64,000 nt of DNA, taken from Leyella stercorea DSM 18206. Its GTDB lineage: Bacteria > Bacteroidota > Bacteroidia > Bacteroidales > Bacteroidaceae. Made by a program: the position numbers and the translations under genes. Positions 14,495 through 23,848 of the stretch are shown here, in pieces. Each line of letters starts with the position of its first letter. The stretch's first letter is position 1. The notes beneath the pieces were generated by a model. The model worked only from the letters and a program-made list of their open reading frames with translations, had not been told where the DNA came from and searched no databases. The stretch is taken from positions 20,007 through 84,006 of the forward strand of contig NZ_JH379436.1 of assembly GCF_000235885.1 (NCBI RefSeq), read 5' to 3'.

Positions 14495-16714
14495 ATGGAA
14501 GAAAAGTTCAAATTTACAGACGAAGAAAGGACAACGCTCCTTGAGATAGCCGAGCAGTTGAAGTCGCTGATGGGTGACGAGTATACGGAAGAAGATGCTG
14601 TCAAGGTACGTGCCCAAATCGAATCAGAACTCCAAGAGAATAAGATAAATAGAGATGTTTTCGGGCTAAATCCTATACTTATGAGTTTTCGCACCGCTTT
14701 GCTCGAGCTTGAGGAAATAGGCATGAAGCGCGACTGCGTGCTGTCGATATTGCTCTACAACAGCGTGGCGAACGAGAGTCTCACAATCGAGCAGGTAGAG
14801 AAGGAATACGGTGCGAGCATAGCGCATATCATCCGTGGCCTTGTACGCATTCATGAGCTATACCGCAAGTCGCCGGTGATAGAGAGCGAGAACTTTCGCA
14901 ACCTTCTGCTTTCGTTCGCCGAGGACATGCGCGTGGTACTGATTATGATATCGGAGCGCGTGGTGCTTATGCGCCATATCCGCGATACGGAAAACAACGA
15001 AGCGCAGCAAAAGGTGGCCGAAGAAGCGAGTTATCTGTATGCTCCGCTGGCACACAAGCTGGGCCTCTATAAGCTGAAGAGCGAGTTGGAAGATCTCAGC
15101 CTGAAGTATCTTGAGCACGACGCCTACTATATGATAAAGGAGAAGCTGAACGAGACGAAGCGCTCTCGCGACGCATATATTGAGAAGTTCATAAAGCCTA
15201 TCGCCGAGAAACTCGACGCCATGGGCATAAAGAGTCATATAAAAGGCAGAACGAAGAGCATACACTCGATATGGCAGAAGATGAAGAAGCAGCAATGCGG
15301 ATTTGAGGGCATCTACGACCTCTTCGCCATACGTATCATCATCGACTCGCCGCTGAGCGAAGAGAAGATGCAATGCTGGCAGACCTACTCGCTCATCACC
15401 GATATGTACCAGCCCAACCCGAAGCGTCTGCGCGACTGGCTCTCGGTGCCGAAGTCGAACGGCTACGAGAGTCTGCACATAACCGTGCTCGGTCCGGAGC
15501 AGAAGTGGGTGGAGGTGCAGATACGCACCGAGCGCATGGACGAGATAGCCGAGAAAGGTCTGGCTGCGCACTGGCGCTATAAGGGCATCAAGGGCGATTC
15601 GGGCATAGACGATTGGCTAAACAACATACGAGCAGCGCTCGAAGCAGGCGACAGCTTGCAGCTTATGGACCAGTTCAAGATGGATCTGTACGAAGATGAG
15701 GTGTTCGTATTCACGCCGAAAGGCGATCTGCTGAAATTTCCGAAAGGATCGACCGTGCTCGACTTCGCCTACCACATACACTCAGGCGTCGGCAACAAGT
15801 GCGTCGGCGGCAAGATAAACGGCAGAAACGTGTCGTTCAGAGAGGTGCTTCACTCGGGCGACACAATAGAGATTCTGACGCAGAACAACCAGACGCCGAA
15901 GCAGGAGTGGCTGAACATCGTGCAAAGCTCGCGTGCAAAGTCGAAGATACGCCTTGCGCTGAAGGAGCTGAAGGTGAAGGACGGAGTGTTTGCGAAAGAG
16001 ATGCTCGAGCGCAAGTTCAAGAACCGAAAGATAGAACTTGAGGAGAGCGTGCTCTACCATCTCATCTCGAAGATGGGCTTCAAGGAGACTTCCGACTTCT
16101 ACAGACAACTCGTAGACGAGAAGATAGACATCAACGATGTTGTGGACGGATACATAGCCGAGAAAGAACACGGTGCAAACCAGAAGATGGGCGCTGCGAT
16201 ACGTTCGGCAGAAGAGTTTGTGCTTGACAAAGACAATAATGCAAACAGCTTCCGCACAAAGTCGTCAGACGACGAGCTGGTTATCGACCGCAACCTTAAA
16301 GGCGTGGACTACTCGCTGGCACAATGCTGCCATCCTATCTACGGCGACCAGATATTCGGCTTCGTGACCGTGAACGGCGGCATCAAGATACATTGCCAGG
16401 ACTGTCCGAACGCCCCCGAACTGCGCAAGCGCTTCGGCTATCGAATAGTGAAAGCAAGATGGAGCGGCAAGGGAACATCGCAGTATAACATCACGCTGCG
16501 CGTTGTAGGAAACGACGACCTCGGCATCGTGAACAACATCACAAGCATCATCTCTAAGGAGCAAAAGATAGTGATGAAGTCGATAAACATCGACAGTCAC
16601 GACGGACTGTTCAGCGGCAATCTCAACGTGCTTATCGACGACACGTCGAAGCTCGACGCATTGTTGAAGAAGCTGCGCACCGTGAAGGGAGTAAAGTCGG
16701 TTACACGTTTGTAA
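14495..16714 (+). CDS. relA: RelA/SpoT-type (p)ppGpp synthetase with degenerate hydrolase site
   Basis: A 739-residue long RSH protein of the stringent response. Domains: an HD-type region (about 60-200); a synthetase (about 240-360) with the GRTKSIHSIWQK loop, YDLFAIRI, and VPKSNGYESLH; a TGS domain (about 400-460, VFVFTPKGDLLKFPKGS); and a C-terminal ACT domain. The hydrolase signature HDxxED reads Tyr88-Asn-Ser-Val-Ala-Asn93, so metal-dependent (p)ppGpp hydrolysis should be lost while the synthetase motifs are complete. That makes it a RelA-like monofunctional enzyme, and a second SpoT-like gene would be expected elsewhere in the genome. The start at 14495 is set by the promoter at 14433-14460. 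Confidence 0.92.
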   Translation: MEEKFKFTDEERTTLLEIAEQLKSLMGDEYTEEDAVKVRAQIESELQENKINRDVFGLNPILMSFRTALLELEEIGMKRDCVLSILLYNSVANESLTIEQVEKEYGASIAHIIRGLVRIHELYRKSPVIESENFRNLLLSFAEDMRVVLIMISERVVLMRHIRDTENNEAQQKVAEEASYLYAPLAHKLGLYKLKSELEDLSLKYLEHDAYYMIKEKLNETKRSRDAYIEKFIKPIAEKLDAMGIKSHIKGRTKSIHSIWQKMKKQQCGFEGIYDLFAIRIIIDSPLSEEKMQCWQTYSLITDMYQPNPKRLRDWLSVPKSNGYESLHITVLGPEQKWVEVQIRTERMDEIAEKGLAAHWRYKGIKGDSGIDDWLNNIRAALEAGDSLQLMDQFKMDLYEDEVFVFTPKGDLLKFPKGSTVLDFAYHIHSGVGNKCVGGKINGRNVSFREVLHSGDTIEILTQNNQTPKQEWLNIVQSSRAKSKIRLALKELKVKDGVFAKEMLERKFKNRKIELEESVLYHLISKMGFKETSDFYRQLVDEKIDINDVVDGYIAEKEHGANQKMGAAIRSAEEFVLDKDNNANSFRTKSSDDELVIDRNLKGVDYSLAQCCHPIYGDQIFGFVTVNGGIKIHCQDCPNAPELRKRFGYRIVKARWSGKGTSQYNITLRVVGNDDLGIVNNITSIISKEQKIVMKSINIDSHDGLFSGNLNVLIDDTSKLDALLKKLRTVKGVKSVTRL

Positions 16715-16744
16715 AGATAAAGTTGTACTTTTTATATACAAAAT

Positions 16745-16806
16745 AAAGCCTTGGTAAATGTATGTACATTCTTGTGTATGAATGTTTTACTAAGGCTTTA
16801 TTAAAT
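16745..16806. terminator. Bidirectional terminator between relA and tetR-type gene
   Basis: AAAGCCTTGGTAAA (16745-16758) pairs with TTTACTAAGGCTTT near 16786-16799, flanked by A- and T-rich tracts. It can serve both convergent genes. Confidence 0.7.
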
Positions 16807-16819
16807 TTTTATATAATGC

Positions 16820-17446
16820 TTATTCGGCGATTGCAGCGTCAAGTTCCTTTATGCCTTTTGTGGTGCAAATACCGCGCAGATAAAGGAAAATGGTGTTGTG
16901 CATGATTGTAGTTATGCTATATTCTTTATACATTTGGGTTTCCATAGCGTAGTTGGCAGACGCAGAACTTGTTTTAAGAATAATGTCGAAGTTGATGTCC
17001 GAACGGAAGAACCCCTCTCTTACACCACGTCTGAAGAATAGCAAGGCGTTGTTGTGGCGTTCAGCATTTAACTGTTCGAGATATGCTACAACCTGCTTGT
17101 ACTTGCGTAGTTCAACTAAGAATAAAGGAGATACGTCCGCAATAGCAAGTAGTTTCTTCTTGTAAAACTCGATAATGATATCCATCACACTATGATTCTT
17201 GTTCTGGCTATACTGCACCATGTGGTCGTTGAACTCCTCCTCATGAATACGCACCGCCTCAAGCAGAAGCTCCTCTTTGTTAGAGTAAATCTCATACAAC
17301 GTGCGTTTGGATATAGCAAGAGCATTTGCTATGTCATCCATTTTTACAGACTTCACGCCTTTGTGTAAAAATTCTGTCATAGCAGCCTTTAGTATTCTGT
17401 TGCGCAATTCCAACTTATAGCATGTTTGAGAACTTTCCTTGTGCAT
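16820..17446 (-). CDS. TetR-family transcriptional regulator
   Basis: A regulator of 208 residues from the chosen start. The N-terminal helix-turn-helix is clear: RNRILKAAMTEFLHKGVKSV, then KMDDIANALAISKRTLYEIY and SNKEELLLEA. The C-terminal ligand or dimer domain is not recognisable. The frame extends upstream to 17512, but a -7 box (17490-17497) lies inside that extension, so the ATG at 17446 is preferred. It is convergent with relA and divergent from the malic enzyme gene, whose promoter lies in the shared 190-bp gap. The target genes are unknown. Confidence 0.88.
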   Translation of the reverse strand: MHKESSQTCYKLELRNRILKAAMTEFLHKGVKSVKMDDIANALAISKRTLYEIYSNKEELLLEAVRIHEEEFNDHMVQYSQNKNHSVMDIIIEFYKKKLLAIADVSPLFLVELRKYKQVVAYLEQLNAERHNNALLFFRRGVREGFFRSDINFDIILKTSSASANYAMETQMYKEYSITTIMHNTIFLYLRGICTTKGIKELDAAIAE

Positions 17447-17489
17447 AAATCTTTGTTTATAATATGATGAATATCGCAATAATTTTTCA

Positions 17490-17497
17490 CAAAAGTA
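17490..17497 (-). promoter_or_regulatory. -7 box for the TetR-type gene
   Basis: Minus-strand TACTTTTG, about 43 bp upstream of the chosen ATG. It argues against the longer start at 17512. Confidence 0.55.
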
Positions 17498-17594
17498 TAA
17501 AAAAACTTTCAAAGTGTTGCGAGTTTTTATGTTATTTTAAATAAAACGGGCGAAACAATCTTTTAAGCAATGCTTTTAATCCAAGCTTTTTCAG

Positions 17595-17602
17595 TAACTT
17601 TG
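17595..17602 (+). promoter_or_regulatory. maeB promoter -7 box
   Basis: TAACTTTG fits TAnnTTTG, 35 bp before the ATG at 17638. Confidence 0.6.
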
Positions 17603-17637
17603 CGGTGAAATTCTATATCTAATAATTATTTAATACA

Positions 17638-19929
17638 ATGGTTAAAATCACAAAAGAAAGTGCATTGGAGTATCACGAAAGTGGACGTCCTGGCAAAATT
17701 GAGGTGAAGCCGACCAAGCCTTACCACACCCAGACCGACCTTAGTTTGGCGTATTCTCCTGGTGTAGCTTTCCCGTGTCTCGAGATTCAGCAGAATCCGG
17801 ACGATGTGTATAAGTACACAGACAAAGGCAATCTTGTCGCCGTCATTTCAAACGGCACCGCCGTATTAGGTCTTGGCGACATTGGAGCAATGAGCGGTAA
17901 ACCAGTTATGGAAGGCAAAGGCCTGCTCTTTAAAATATATGGCGGCATCGACGTATTCGATATCGAGGTTGCTGAAAAGGATCCGGAGAAGTTCTGCGAG
18001 GCAGTAGAGAAGATTGCGCCTACCTTCGGCGGCATCAACCTTGAGGATATTAAGGCACCAGAGTGCTTCTATATTGAAGAGCGTCTGAAGAAGACCCTCG
18101 ACATCCCCGTGATGCACGACGACCAGCACGGCACAGCCATCATTTCGGCAGCCGGTTTGAAGAATGCGCTTGAGGTAGCCGGCAAGAACATCGCCGACGT
18201 AAAGATTGTTGTAAACGGAGCAGGTGCAGCTGCCATAAGCTGCACAAAGTTATACGTAGCGCTTGGCGCAAGAGTGGAGAATATCGTGATGCTCGACTCG
18301 AAGGGTGTTATCACCGCCGACCGTCCGAACCTCACTCCGCAGAAGGCTCTGTTCGCTACAAAGCGTACGGATGTACACACCCTTGAGGAAGCCGTGAAGG
18401 GCGCCGACGTGTTCGTCGGACTCTCTAAGGGCAACGTGCTCTCGCAGGATATGATTCGCTCTATGGCAGACCAGCCAATCGTGTTCGCTCTTGCCAATCC
18501 CGTGCCCGAGATCAGCTACGAGGACGCAATGGCAAGCCGCCCCGACGTGCTCATGTCTACTGGCAGAAGCGACTATCCCAACCAGATTAACAACGTAATC
18601 GGTTTCCCGTACATCTTCCGTGGAGCACTCGACGTTCACGCCAAGGCTATCAACGAGGAGATGAAGATGGCTGCCGTTCATGCCATTGCCGACCTCGCGA
18701 AGCAGCTAGTGCCAGATATCGTGAATGAGGTATATCACGTTAACGATCTCACGTTCGGTCCGAAATACTTCATCCCGAAACCCGTCGACCCCCGTCTTAT
18801 CACAGAGGTGAGTGCGGCTGTTGCCAAGGCTGCAATGGAGAGTGGAGTAGCACGCAAAGCCATCACCGACTGGGACGCCTACAAGAAGAATCTTATGGAG
18901 CTGCTGGGTCAGGAGACAAAGCTCACACGCAACCTCCACGACACAGCCCGTCTGCATCCGCAGCGCGTAGTGTTCGCCGAGGGCGGTCACCCGTCTATGA
19001 TGAAGGCTGCCGTTCAGGCACGCCTTGAGGGCATCTGCCATCCAGTACTTCTCGGCAACCCCGATCGTCTGCAACGACTTGCCCAGCGTCTGAAGCTAAG
19101 TCTTGAGGGCATTGACATCGTAGACATGCGTGCCGATCAGGAGCAGGGACGCCGTGCCACATACGCTAAGCATCTCGCGAAGAAGCGTGCACGTCAGGGC
19201 TACACCTTCGAGGAGGCATACGACAAGATGTATGAGCGCAACTACTTCGGTATGATGATGGTAGAGACGGGCGATGCCGATGCATTCATCACCGGTCTTT
19301 ACACTAAGTATTCTAACACTATCAAGGTTGCGAAGGAGGTGATTGGTATTCGTAAGGAGTATAGCACATTTGCAACAATGCATATCCTTAATACAAAAAA
19401 AGGCGTATTCTTTGTGTCTGACACACTCATCAACCGCCATCCCGACGAGCATATTCTTGCCGATGTGGCACGCCTCTCGGCTAACACCGTACGCTTCTTC
19501 AACGAGGAACCTAACATAGCAATGATTAGCTACTCTAACTTCGGCACCGACGAGGTAGGTAGCCCGGTTAAGGTACATGCGGCAGTCGATGATTTGCAGC
19601 AACGCTACCCTGAATTGTGTATCGATGGCGAGATGCAGGTGAACTTTGCGCTAAATAAGCAGTTGCGCGATGACAAGTATCCATTCACACGTCTGAAGGG
19701 TAAAGATGTCAACACTCTCGTGTTCCCGAATATGAGCAGTGCACAGAGTAGCTACAAAATGTTGCAGGCACTTGACCCGGATGCCGAGATCATAGGCCCG
19801 ATTCAGATGGGCTTGAATAAGCCAATCCACTTTACCGACTTTGAGAGTTCGGTACGTGACATAGTGAACATTACGGCTGTGGCTGTGATTGATGCTTATG
19901 TTACAAAGAAGATAAGTGGACATAATTAA
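17638..19929 (+). CDS. maeB: NADP-type malic enzyme with phosphotransacetylase-like domain
   Basis: A 763-residue MaeB-type malic enzyme that converts malate to pyruvate and CO2 with reduction of NAD(P). The malic N-domain (about 15-150) carries SLAYSPGVAFPCLEI, and the NAD-binding domain (about 160-400) carries HDDQHGTAII, VVNGAGAAAISC and FALANPVPEI. The last 330 residues form a phosphotransacetylase-like regulatory domain (VVFAEGGHPSMMKAAVQA, then TLVFPNMSSAQSSYKML). The length is typical of the fused bacterial type. It is monocistronic with its own promoter and a strong terminator. Confidence 0.95.
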   Translation: MVKITKESALEYHESGRPGKIEVKPTKPYHTQTDLSLAYSPGVAFPCLEIQQNPDDVYKYTDKGNLVAVISNGTAVLGLGDIGAMSGKPVMEGKGLLFKIYGGIDVFDIEVAEKDPEKFCEAVEKIAPTFGGINLEDIKAPECFYIEERLKKTLDIPVMHDDQHGTAIISAAGLKNALEVAGKNIADVKIVVNGAGAAAISCTKLYVALGARVENIVMLDSKGVITADRPNLTPQKALFATKRTDVHTLEEAVKGADVFVGLSKGNVLSQDMIRSMADQPIVFALANPVPEISYEDAMASRPDVLMSTGRSDYPNQINNVIGFPYIFRGALDVHAKAINEEMKMAAVHAIADLAKQLVPDIVNEVYHVNDLTFGPKYFIPKPVDPRLITEVSAAVAKAAMESGVARKAITDWDAYKKNLMELLGQETKLTRNLHDTARLHPQRVVFAEGGHPSMMKAAVQARLEGICHPVLLGNPDRLQRLAQRLKLSLEGIDIVDMRADQEQGRRATYAKHLAKKRARQGYTFEEAYDKMYERNYFGMMMVETGDADAFITGLYTKYSNTIKVAKEVIGIRKEYSTFATMHILNTKKGVFFVSDTLINRHPDEHILADVARLSANTVRFFNEEPNIAMISYSNFGTDEVGSPVKVHAAVDDLQQRYPELCIDGEMQVNFALNKQLRDDKYPFTRLKGKDVNTLVFPNMSSAQSSYKMLQALDPDAEIIGPIQMGLNKPIHFTDFESSVRDIVNITAVAVIDAYVTKKISGHN

Positions 19930-19936
19930 TTACAAT

Positions 19937-20012
19937 TGAGAACAGACCGTTCGGAGTTTCATGTTATGAAATGCACGATTGTGGCAACTCCGAATGGTCT
20001 GTTCTCATTTTT
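19937..20012 (+). terminator. maeB terminator
   Basis: GAGAACAGACCGTTCGGAGTT and its near-perfect complement AACTCCGAATGGTCTGTTCTC form a long stem, with a T-rich run right after it. Confidence 0.85.
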
Positions 20013-20073
20013 TTTCATTTGACAAGCTTTTGTGAAAATCCTATATATTGTCCTTTAGTTCTTTAGATATTGT

Positions 20074-20139
20074 GATTAAGTGGCACTTCTACAATGTTTA
20101 AGTGCCACATCTGCTATGTTTAAGTGCCACTTGCAGATA
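20074..20139. repeat. Three tandem 22-bp units, array C
   Basis: Units start at 20074, 20096 and 20118, exactly 22 bp apart. Cores are AAGTGGCACTT and TTTAAGTGCCAC, versions of one short palindrome in both orientations. The array lies in the 321-bp gap between the malic enzyme terminator and the tex promoter. Nothing else was seen in that gap. Confidence 0.75.
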
Positions 20140-20224
20140 ATAAAACATCAACTTTACTTAGGTAGAAGTTCGAAGTATTGACTAAAAAGCCACATTTCTA
20201 TTTTGTATTCTCTTCTATTTCCAC

Positions 20225-20232
20225 TAACTTTG
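20225..20232 (+). promoter_or_regulatory. tex promoter -7 box
   Basis: TAACTTTG fits TAnnTTTG, 18 bp before the ATG at 20251. Confidence 0.6.
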
Positions 20233-20250
20233 TAGTATAAAACAAACAAG

Positions 20251-22377
20251 ATGAATACATTTACACGAATAATATCCGATGCGCTTGGTTTGCCACAGCG
20301 CGGAGTGGAGAATACGCTACAGTTGCTCGACGAGAATTGCACCATACCGTTCATCAGTCGCTACCGCAAGGAGATGACCGGCAACATGGACGAGGTGCAG
20401 GTGTCAGACATTGCGCTGATGCGCGAGAAACTCACAGACATTGCGAAGCGCAAGGAGACAATACTTTCTACTATCGAGGCTCAGGGCAAGCTGACCGACG
20501 AGTTGCGCAAGCGTATTGAAGATTGTTGGACGCTGTCCGAACTTGAAGATATATATCTGCCATACAAGCCGAAGCGCCGTACAAAGGCAGACATTGCCCG
20601 TCAGAACGGACTCGAACCGCTTGCCAACGCCATTCTGCTGCAACTCGACAAGAGCATCAGCCGCACAGCCGAACACTTCGTGAAGGGCGAAGTGAAGTCG
20701 GTAGCCGAAGCACTTGAGGGAGCGAAGTTCATCATAGCCGAAGCCGTCAACGAGAACGAGAGCGTGCGCAAGTCGGTAAGAAGTGTGTACAGGCGCGAAG
20801 CCATCATCACATCGAAGGTGGTGAAGACTAAAGCGGATACGGAGGAGGCGCAGAAATACCGCGACTATTTTGAGTTCTCAGAGTCGCTCCGCCGTTGTTC
20901 GTCGCATCGATTGTTGGCAATGCGTCGTGGTGAGCGTGAGGGATTTTTGAAGGTGAGCATCTCTGCTAATGATGAGGTATGCAAAGATAAGATAAAGGCG
21001 CAATACGTCCGTGGCTACGGCGAGTGCAGTAAACTCGTTGCCGAGGCTGCCGACGATGCTTTCAAGCGACTACTCAAGCCTTCCATCGAGACAGAGTTCT
21101 CCGTGTCGAGCAAACAGACTGCCGATCAAGAGGCTATCAACGTATTCGCTGAAAACTTGCGCCAACTTCTTCTTGCTGCTCCACTCGGACAGAAGCGTGT
21201 CATGGGTGTAGACCCTGGTTTCCGCACCGGTTGCAAGGTGGTTTGTCTCGACGCACAGGGCACACTGCTCCATTTCGAGGCTATCTATCCGCATCCGCCC
21301 AAGAGCGACACCCGTGGCGCAGCACGCCAGGTGCTCGCCATGGTCGAGCGATACGCCATCGAGGCAATAGCCGTCGGCAATGGCACGGCAAGCAGAGAGA
21401 CGTCGGCTTTCCTAAAGGAGATAGGTCTTGACCCAAAGATACATGTCTTCGTGGTGAGCGAGGACGGCGCTTCGGTTTATTCGGCTTCGGAGGCTGCGCG
21501 TGAGGAGTTTCCGGAGGAGGACGTGACGGTGCGTGGAGCAGTTTCTATCGGACGACGCCTTATGGATCCGCTTGCTGAGCTTGTGAAGATTGACCCGAAG
21601 AGCATCGGTGTAGGCCAGTATCAGCATGATGTGGACCAGTCGGAGCTGAAGAAATCTCTTGATATGGTTGTGGAGTCGTGTGTGAATACCGTCGGCGTCA
21701 ATCTCAACACAGCCAGCCGCCACCTGCTCACCTACGTCAGCGGACTGAACACCACGACAGCTAAGAACATTGTAGAGTACAGAGAGAAGAACGGAGCGTT
21801 CAAATCACGTGAGGAACTGAAGAAGGTGCCGCGTCTTGGTCCGGCTACGTTCGTGCAGTGTGCCGGCTTCCTGCGCATTCCGAATGCGAAGAACCCGTTG
21901 GACAATAGTGCGGTGCATCCAGAAAGCTACGACATCGTCAAGCGCATGGCAAAGGACAAAGGCTGTACCGTGGCACAACTGATTGAGGATAAGAACCTGC
22001 AGAAGACCATAAAGCTCGATGCCTATGTCACACCGACCGTCGGTATGCTTACGCTCACCGATATCATGGCTGAGTTACAACGACCAGGTCGCGACCCACG
22101 TGCTGTGGTTGAGGTGTTCGAGTTCGACCCACGTGTGCACGAGATAGGCGATTTGCAGGTGGGTATGCTTCTGCCTGGCATCGTGACGAACATCACGAAC
22201 TTCGGGGCTTTCGTAGATGTAGGTGTGCATCAGGACGGACTGGTACATATCTCGCAGCTTGCTGACCGATATGTGAAGGACCCGAACGATGTTGTGAAGC
22301 TGCATCAGCATGTGGTAGTGCGTGTGACGGAAGTTGATTGCAAGCGCCAGCGTATATCGCTGTCGATGAAGGAGTAG
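20251..22377 (+). CDS. tex: Tex-family RNA-binding transcription accessory protein
   Basis: A 708-residue Tex protein, a conserved nucleic-acid-binding factor connected with transcription. The order is an N-terminal Tex domain (about 1-190, CTIPFISRYRKEMTGNMDEV), a YqgF/RNase H-like domain (about 315-450, MGVDPGFRTGCKVV), tandem helix-hairpin-helix segments (about 490-560, VNLNTASRHLLTYVSGL), and a C-terminal S1 domain (about 630-705, GIVTNITNFGAFVDVGVHQDGL). The domains are complete and the length is normal. A GGAGGC hairpin begins on its stop codon. Confidence 0.96.
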   Translation: MNTFTRIISDALGLPQRGVENTLQLLDENCTIPFISRYRKEMTGNMDEVQVSDIALMREKLTDIAKRKETILSTIEAQGKLTDELRKRIEDCWTLSELEDIYLPYKPKRRTKADIARQNGLEPLANAILLQLDKSISRTAEHFVKGEVKSVAEALEGAKFIIAEAVNENESVRKSVRSVYRREAIITSKVVKTKADTEEAQKYRDYFEFSESLRRCSSHRLLAMRRGEREGFLKVSISANDEVCKDKIKAQYVRGYGECSKLVAEAADDAFKRLLKPSIETEFSVSSKQTADQEAINVFAENLRQLLLAAPLGQKRVMGVDPGFRTGCKVVCLDAQGTLLHFEAIYPHPPKSDTRGAARQVLAMVERYAIEAIAVGNGTASRETSAFLKEIGLDPKIHVFVVSEDGASVYSASEAAREEFPEEDVTVRGAVSIGRRLMDPLAELVKIDPKSIGVGQYQHDVDQSELKKSLDMVVESCVNTVGVNLNTASRHLLTYVSGLNTTTAKNIVEYREKNGAFKSREELKKVPRLGPATFVQCAGFLRIPNAKNPLDNSAVHPESYDIVKRMAKDKGCTVAQLIEDKNLQKTIKLDAYVTPTVGMLTLTDIMAELQRPGRDPRAVVEVFEFDPRVHEIGDLQVGMLLPGIVTNITNFGAFVDVGVHQDGLVHISQLADRYVKDPNDVVKLHQHVVVRVTEVDCKRQRISLSMKE

Positions 22378-22404
22378 GAAGGTTGGAGGCTTTAGCCTCC
22401 TTCC
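22377..22404. repeat. GGAGGC/GCCTCC hairpin after tex
   Basis: GGAAGGTTGGAGGC and GCCTCCTTCC pair around a TTTA loop (22391-22394). There is no T-run, so it is a poor intrinsic terminator. It resembles the hairpins at 57580-57642. Confidence 0.55.
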
Positions 22405-22449
22405 TTACATGTATATTCAAACAATGGTATATTCTAAAAAAAGTATAAG

Positions 22450-22851
22450 ATGAAATCGATATTGTTAATTGCTGCGTGCATCGTTGCTATGGGATTTGCT
22501 GTTGCAAGCTGTCGTTTCGCCCCTTCGCCGAAGTTGGGTGATACGGTTGCGTCTTCGGTGTTTGAACCTGCCGACACGGGTTTGATAAACAAGAAGACGC
22601 GAGCAAAGGTGGCAGATACGACAATCGTTGCAGATAGCGTTGGATTGTACTACATCGGTAGCGGCTCTACCAAGCAATTCATACAGCTTGTATCGTATCC
22701 ATCGCGCAGAGACACTACTGTGTATGGCAAAACCCTTCACATAAAAGTAAAAGGATCTGCAGAGATAAACAATGTAGTAAGGGTGAAGTACTACCTGCTC
22801 AACGGAAAAGACTCGCTTGTGAAAGAAGTGGAGCAGGTGAAATTCTCCTAA
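22450..22851 (+). CDS. Small lipoprotein of unknown function
   Basis: A 133-residue protein with a lipoprotein signal: Lys2, a hydrophobic stretch, and the lipobox VASC with Cys21. The mature part has beta-rich segments (VGLYYIGSGSTKQFIQLVSYPS and VVRVKYYLLNG) and no motif I can name. Export to the outer or inner membrane surface is likely. It follows tex by 72 bp and may be cotranscribed with it. Function unknown. Confidence 0.75.
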   Translation: MKSILLIAACIVAMGFAVASCRFAPSPKLGDTVASSVFEPADTGLINKKTRAKVADTTIVADSVGLYYIGSGSTKQFIQLVSYPSRRDTTVYGKTLHIKVKGSAEINNVVRVKYYLLNGKDSLVKEVEQVKFS

Positions 22852-22878
22852 TCACCCAGCTCTTATGGCTGATGTTCG

Positions 22879-23637
22879 TCATGCTTCTCTTACAAAATGA
22901 GGAACGGTCGTGTCACCTAACTGTGGAGCGAATTCAAAACACTCATAACTGAATCCGCTAAGTTCCTCTGGAGTGACGAGACGATTGTTCAGAATAAAGC
23001 GTACCATCGCTCCACGACATGATTTTGCCCATACCGCCGGCGTCTTCAAACTGCCGTCTTTTTGTCGTATGTAGAAGTGAGGCTGAACAACCGTCACTTC
23101 CTTGCATACCCTTTTCCAATCGAAAAGATGTTCGTATTCCTCGGTAGAGAGATGCAGGAGAATGCCATCATCAGCTTGCACGCTCGCGATAAGCACATCT
23201 GTCAGTTTATCTCTCCAAAAATGGTTGATGGGTTTATCGTTTGTGGTTTCGAGGGAGACGTAATGTTCCATACGATAGGGTACGACGGCATCCATGGGAC
23301 GGAGTAATCCGTAGAGAAAGCATGTAATCCAGAGATGTTTCTGAGCGTATTCTAAAGCCTCTTCGCTCAAGGTGGCAGCACGCAGATGCTTATATGCCTG
23401 ACCATTGTAGGCAAGCAGGGCTGGCATCTTTTCGGCAACCACGAAGTTCTGGTAGCGTATCCAGTTTTCCGTGGCAATCTTCTTACTGCAATCAAGTTGA
23501 CGAGCCAAATCCTCCATATTCATTTTTGCCATTTCTGCAGCCAGCATGTCGGCTGTGGTCTGGAAGAGTGGTGTTGAGAGTGGCTTTCTGTCTGTCTTGC
23601 CAAACATAATTTTGGCATTTGCTAATAGTATCTGCAT
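22879..23637 (-). CDS. yaaA: YaaA family peroxide stress protein
   Basis: A 252-residue DUF328/YaaA protein. In E. coli YaaA limits intracellular free iron during peroxide stress. Family features visible: start MQILLANAKIMFGK, the middle LLRPMDAVVPYRMEH segment, and WAKSCRGAMVRFILNN near the C-terminus. The length fits the family (about 250). It is convergent with the lipoprotein gene (gap 27 bp). It lies downstream of prs on the same strand but is separated from it by the prs terminator, so it is a separate unit. Confidence 0.92.
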   Translation of the reverse strand: MQILLANAKIMFGKTDRKPLSTPLFQTTADMLAAEMAKMNMEDLARQLDCSKKIATENWIRYQNFVVAEKMPALLAYNGQAYKHLRAATLSEEALEYAQKHLWITCFLYGLLRPMDAVVPYRMEHYVSLETTNDKPINHFWRDKLTDVLIASVQADDGILLHLSTEEYEHLFDWKRVCKEVTVVQPHFYIRQKDGSLKTPAVWAKSCRGAMVRFILNNRLVTPEELSGFSYECFEFAPQLGDTTVPHFVREA

Positions 23638-23753
23638 GTTATTATTTAAATCATTAGTTTCTAAAATTAAATTATTAATGTCTTGTTATCTGAAAATAGG
23701 ACGAACTGCGACAACAACCTTGTTACTAGCATATAAATTGGCATGTATACAGG

Positions 23754-23800
23754 AAAAAGGGCAAAAGTAGAAAATAAGAATCTACTTTTGCCCTTTATAT
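23754..23800 (-). terminator. prs terminator
   Basis: AAAGGGCAAAAGTAGA and TCTACTTTTGCCCTTT form a 16-bp stem around a short loop. Read on the minus strand it lies 50 bp after the prs stop and ends in T residues. Confidence 0.85.
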
Positions 23801-23848
23801 TTTGCTCGTATCTCAATATCTAATAGAAATCTTACGATCTACGGCTTA

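Noticed and set aside
20074..20139. Tandem arrays considered as CRISPR
   Set aside because: Units abut each other every 22 bp with no 26-40 nt unique spacers, and no cas genes are present. The same holds for arrays A, B and D.
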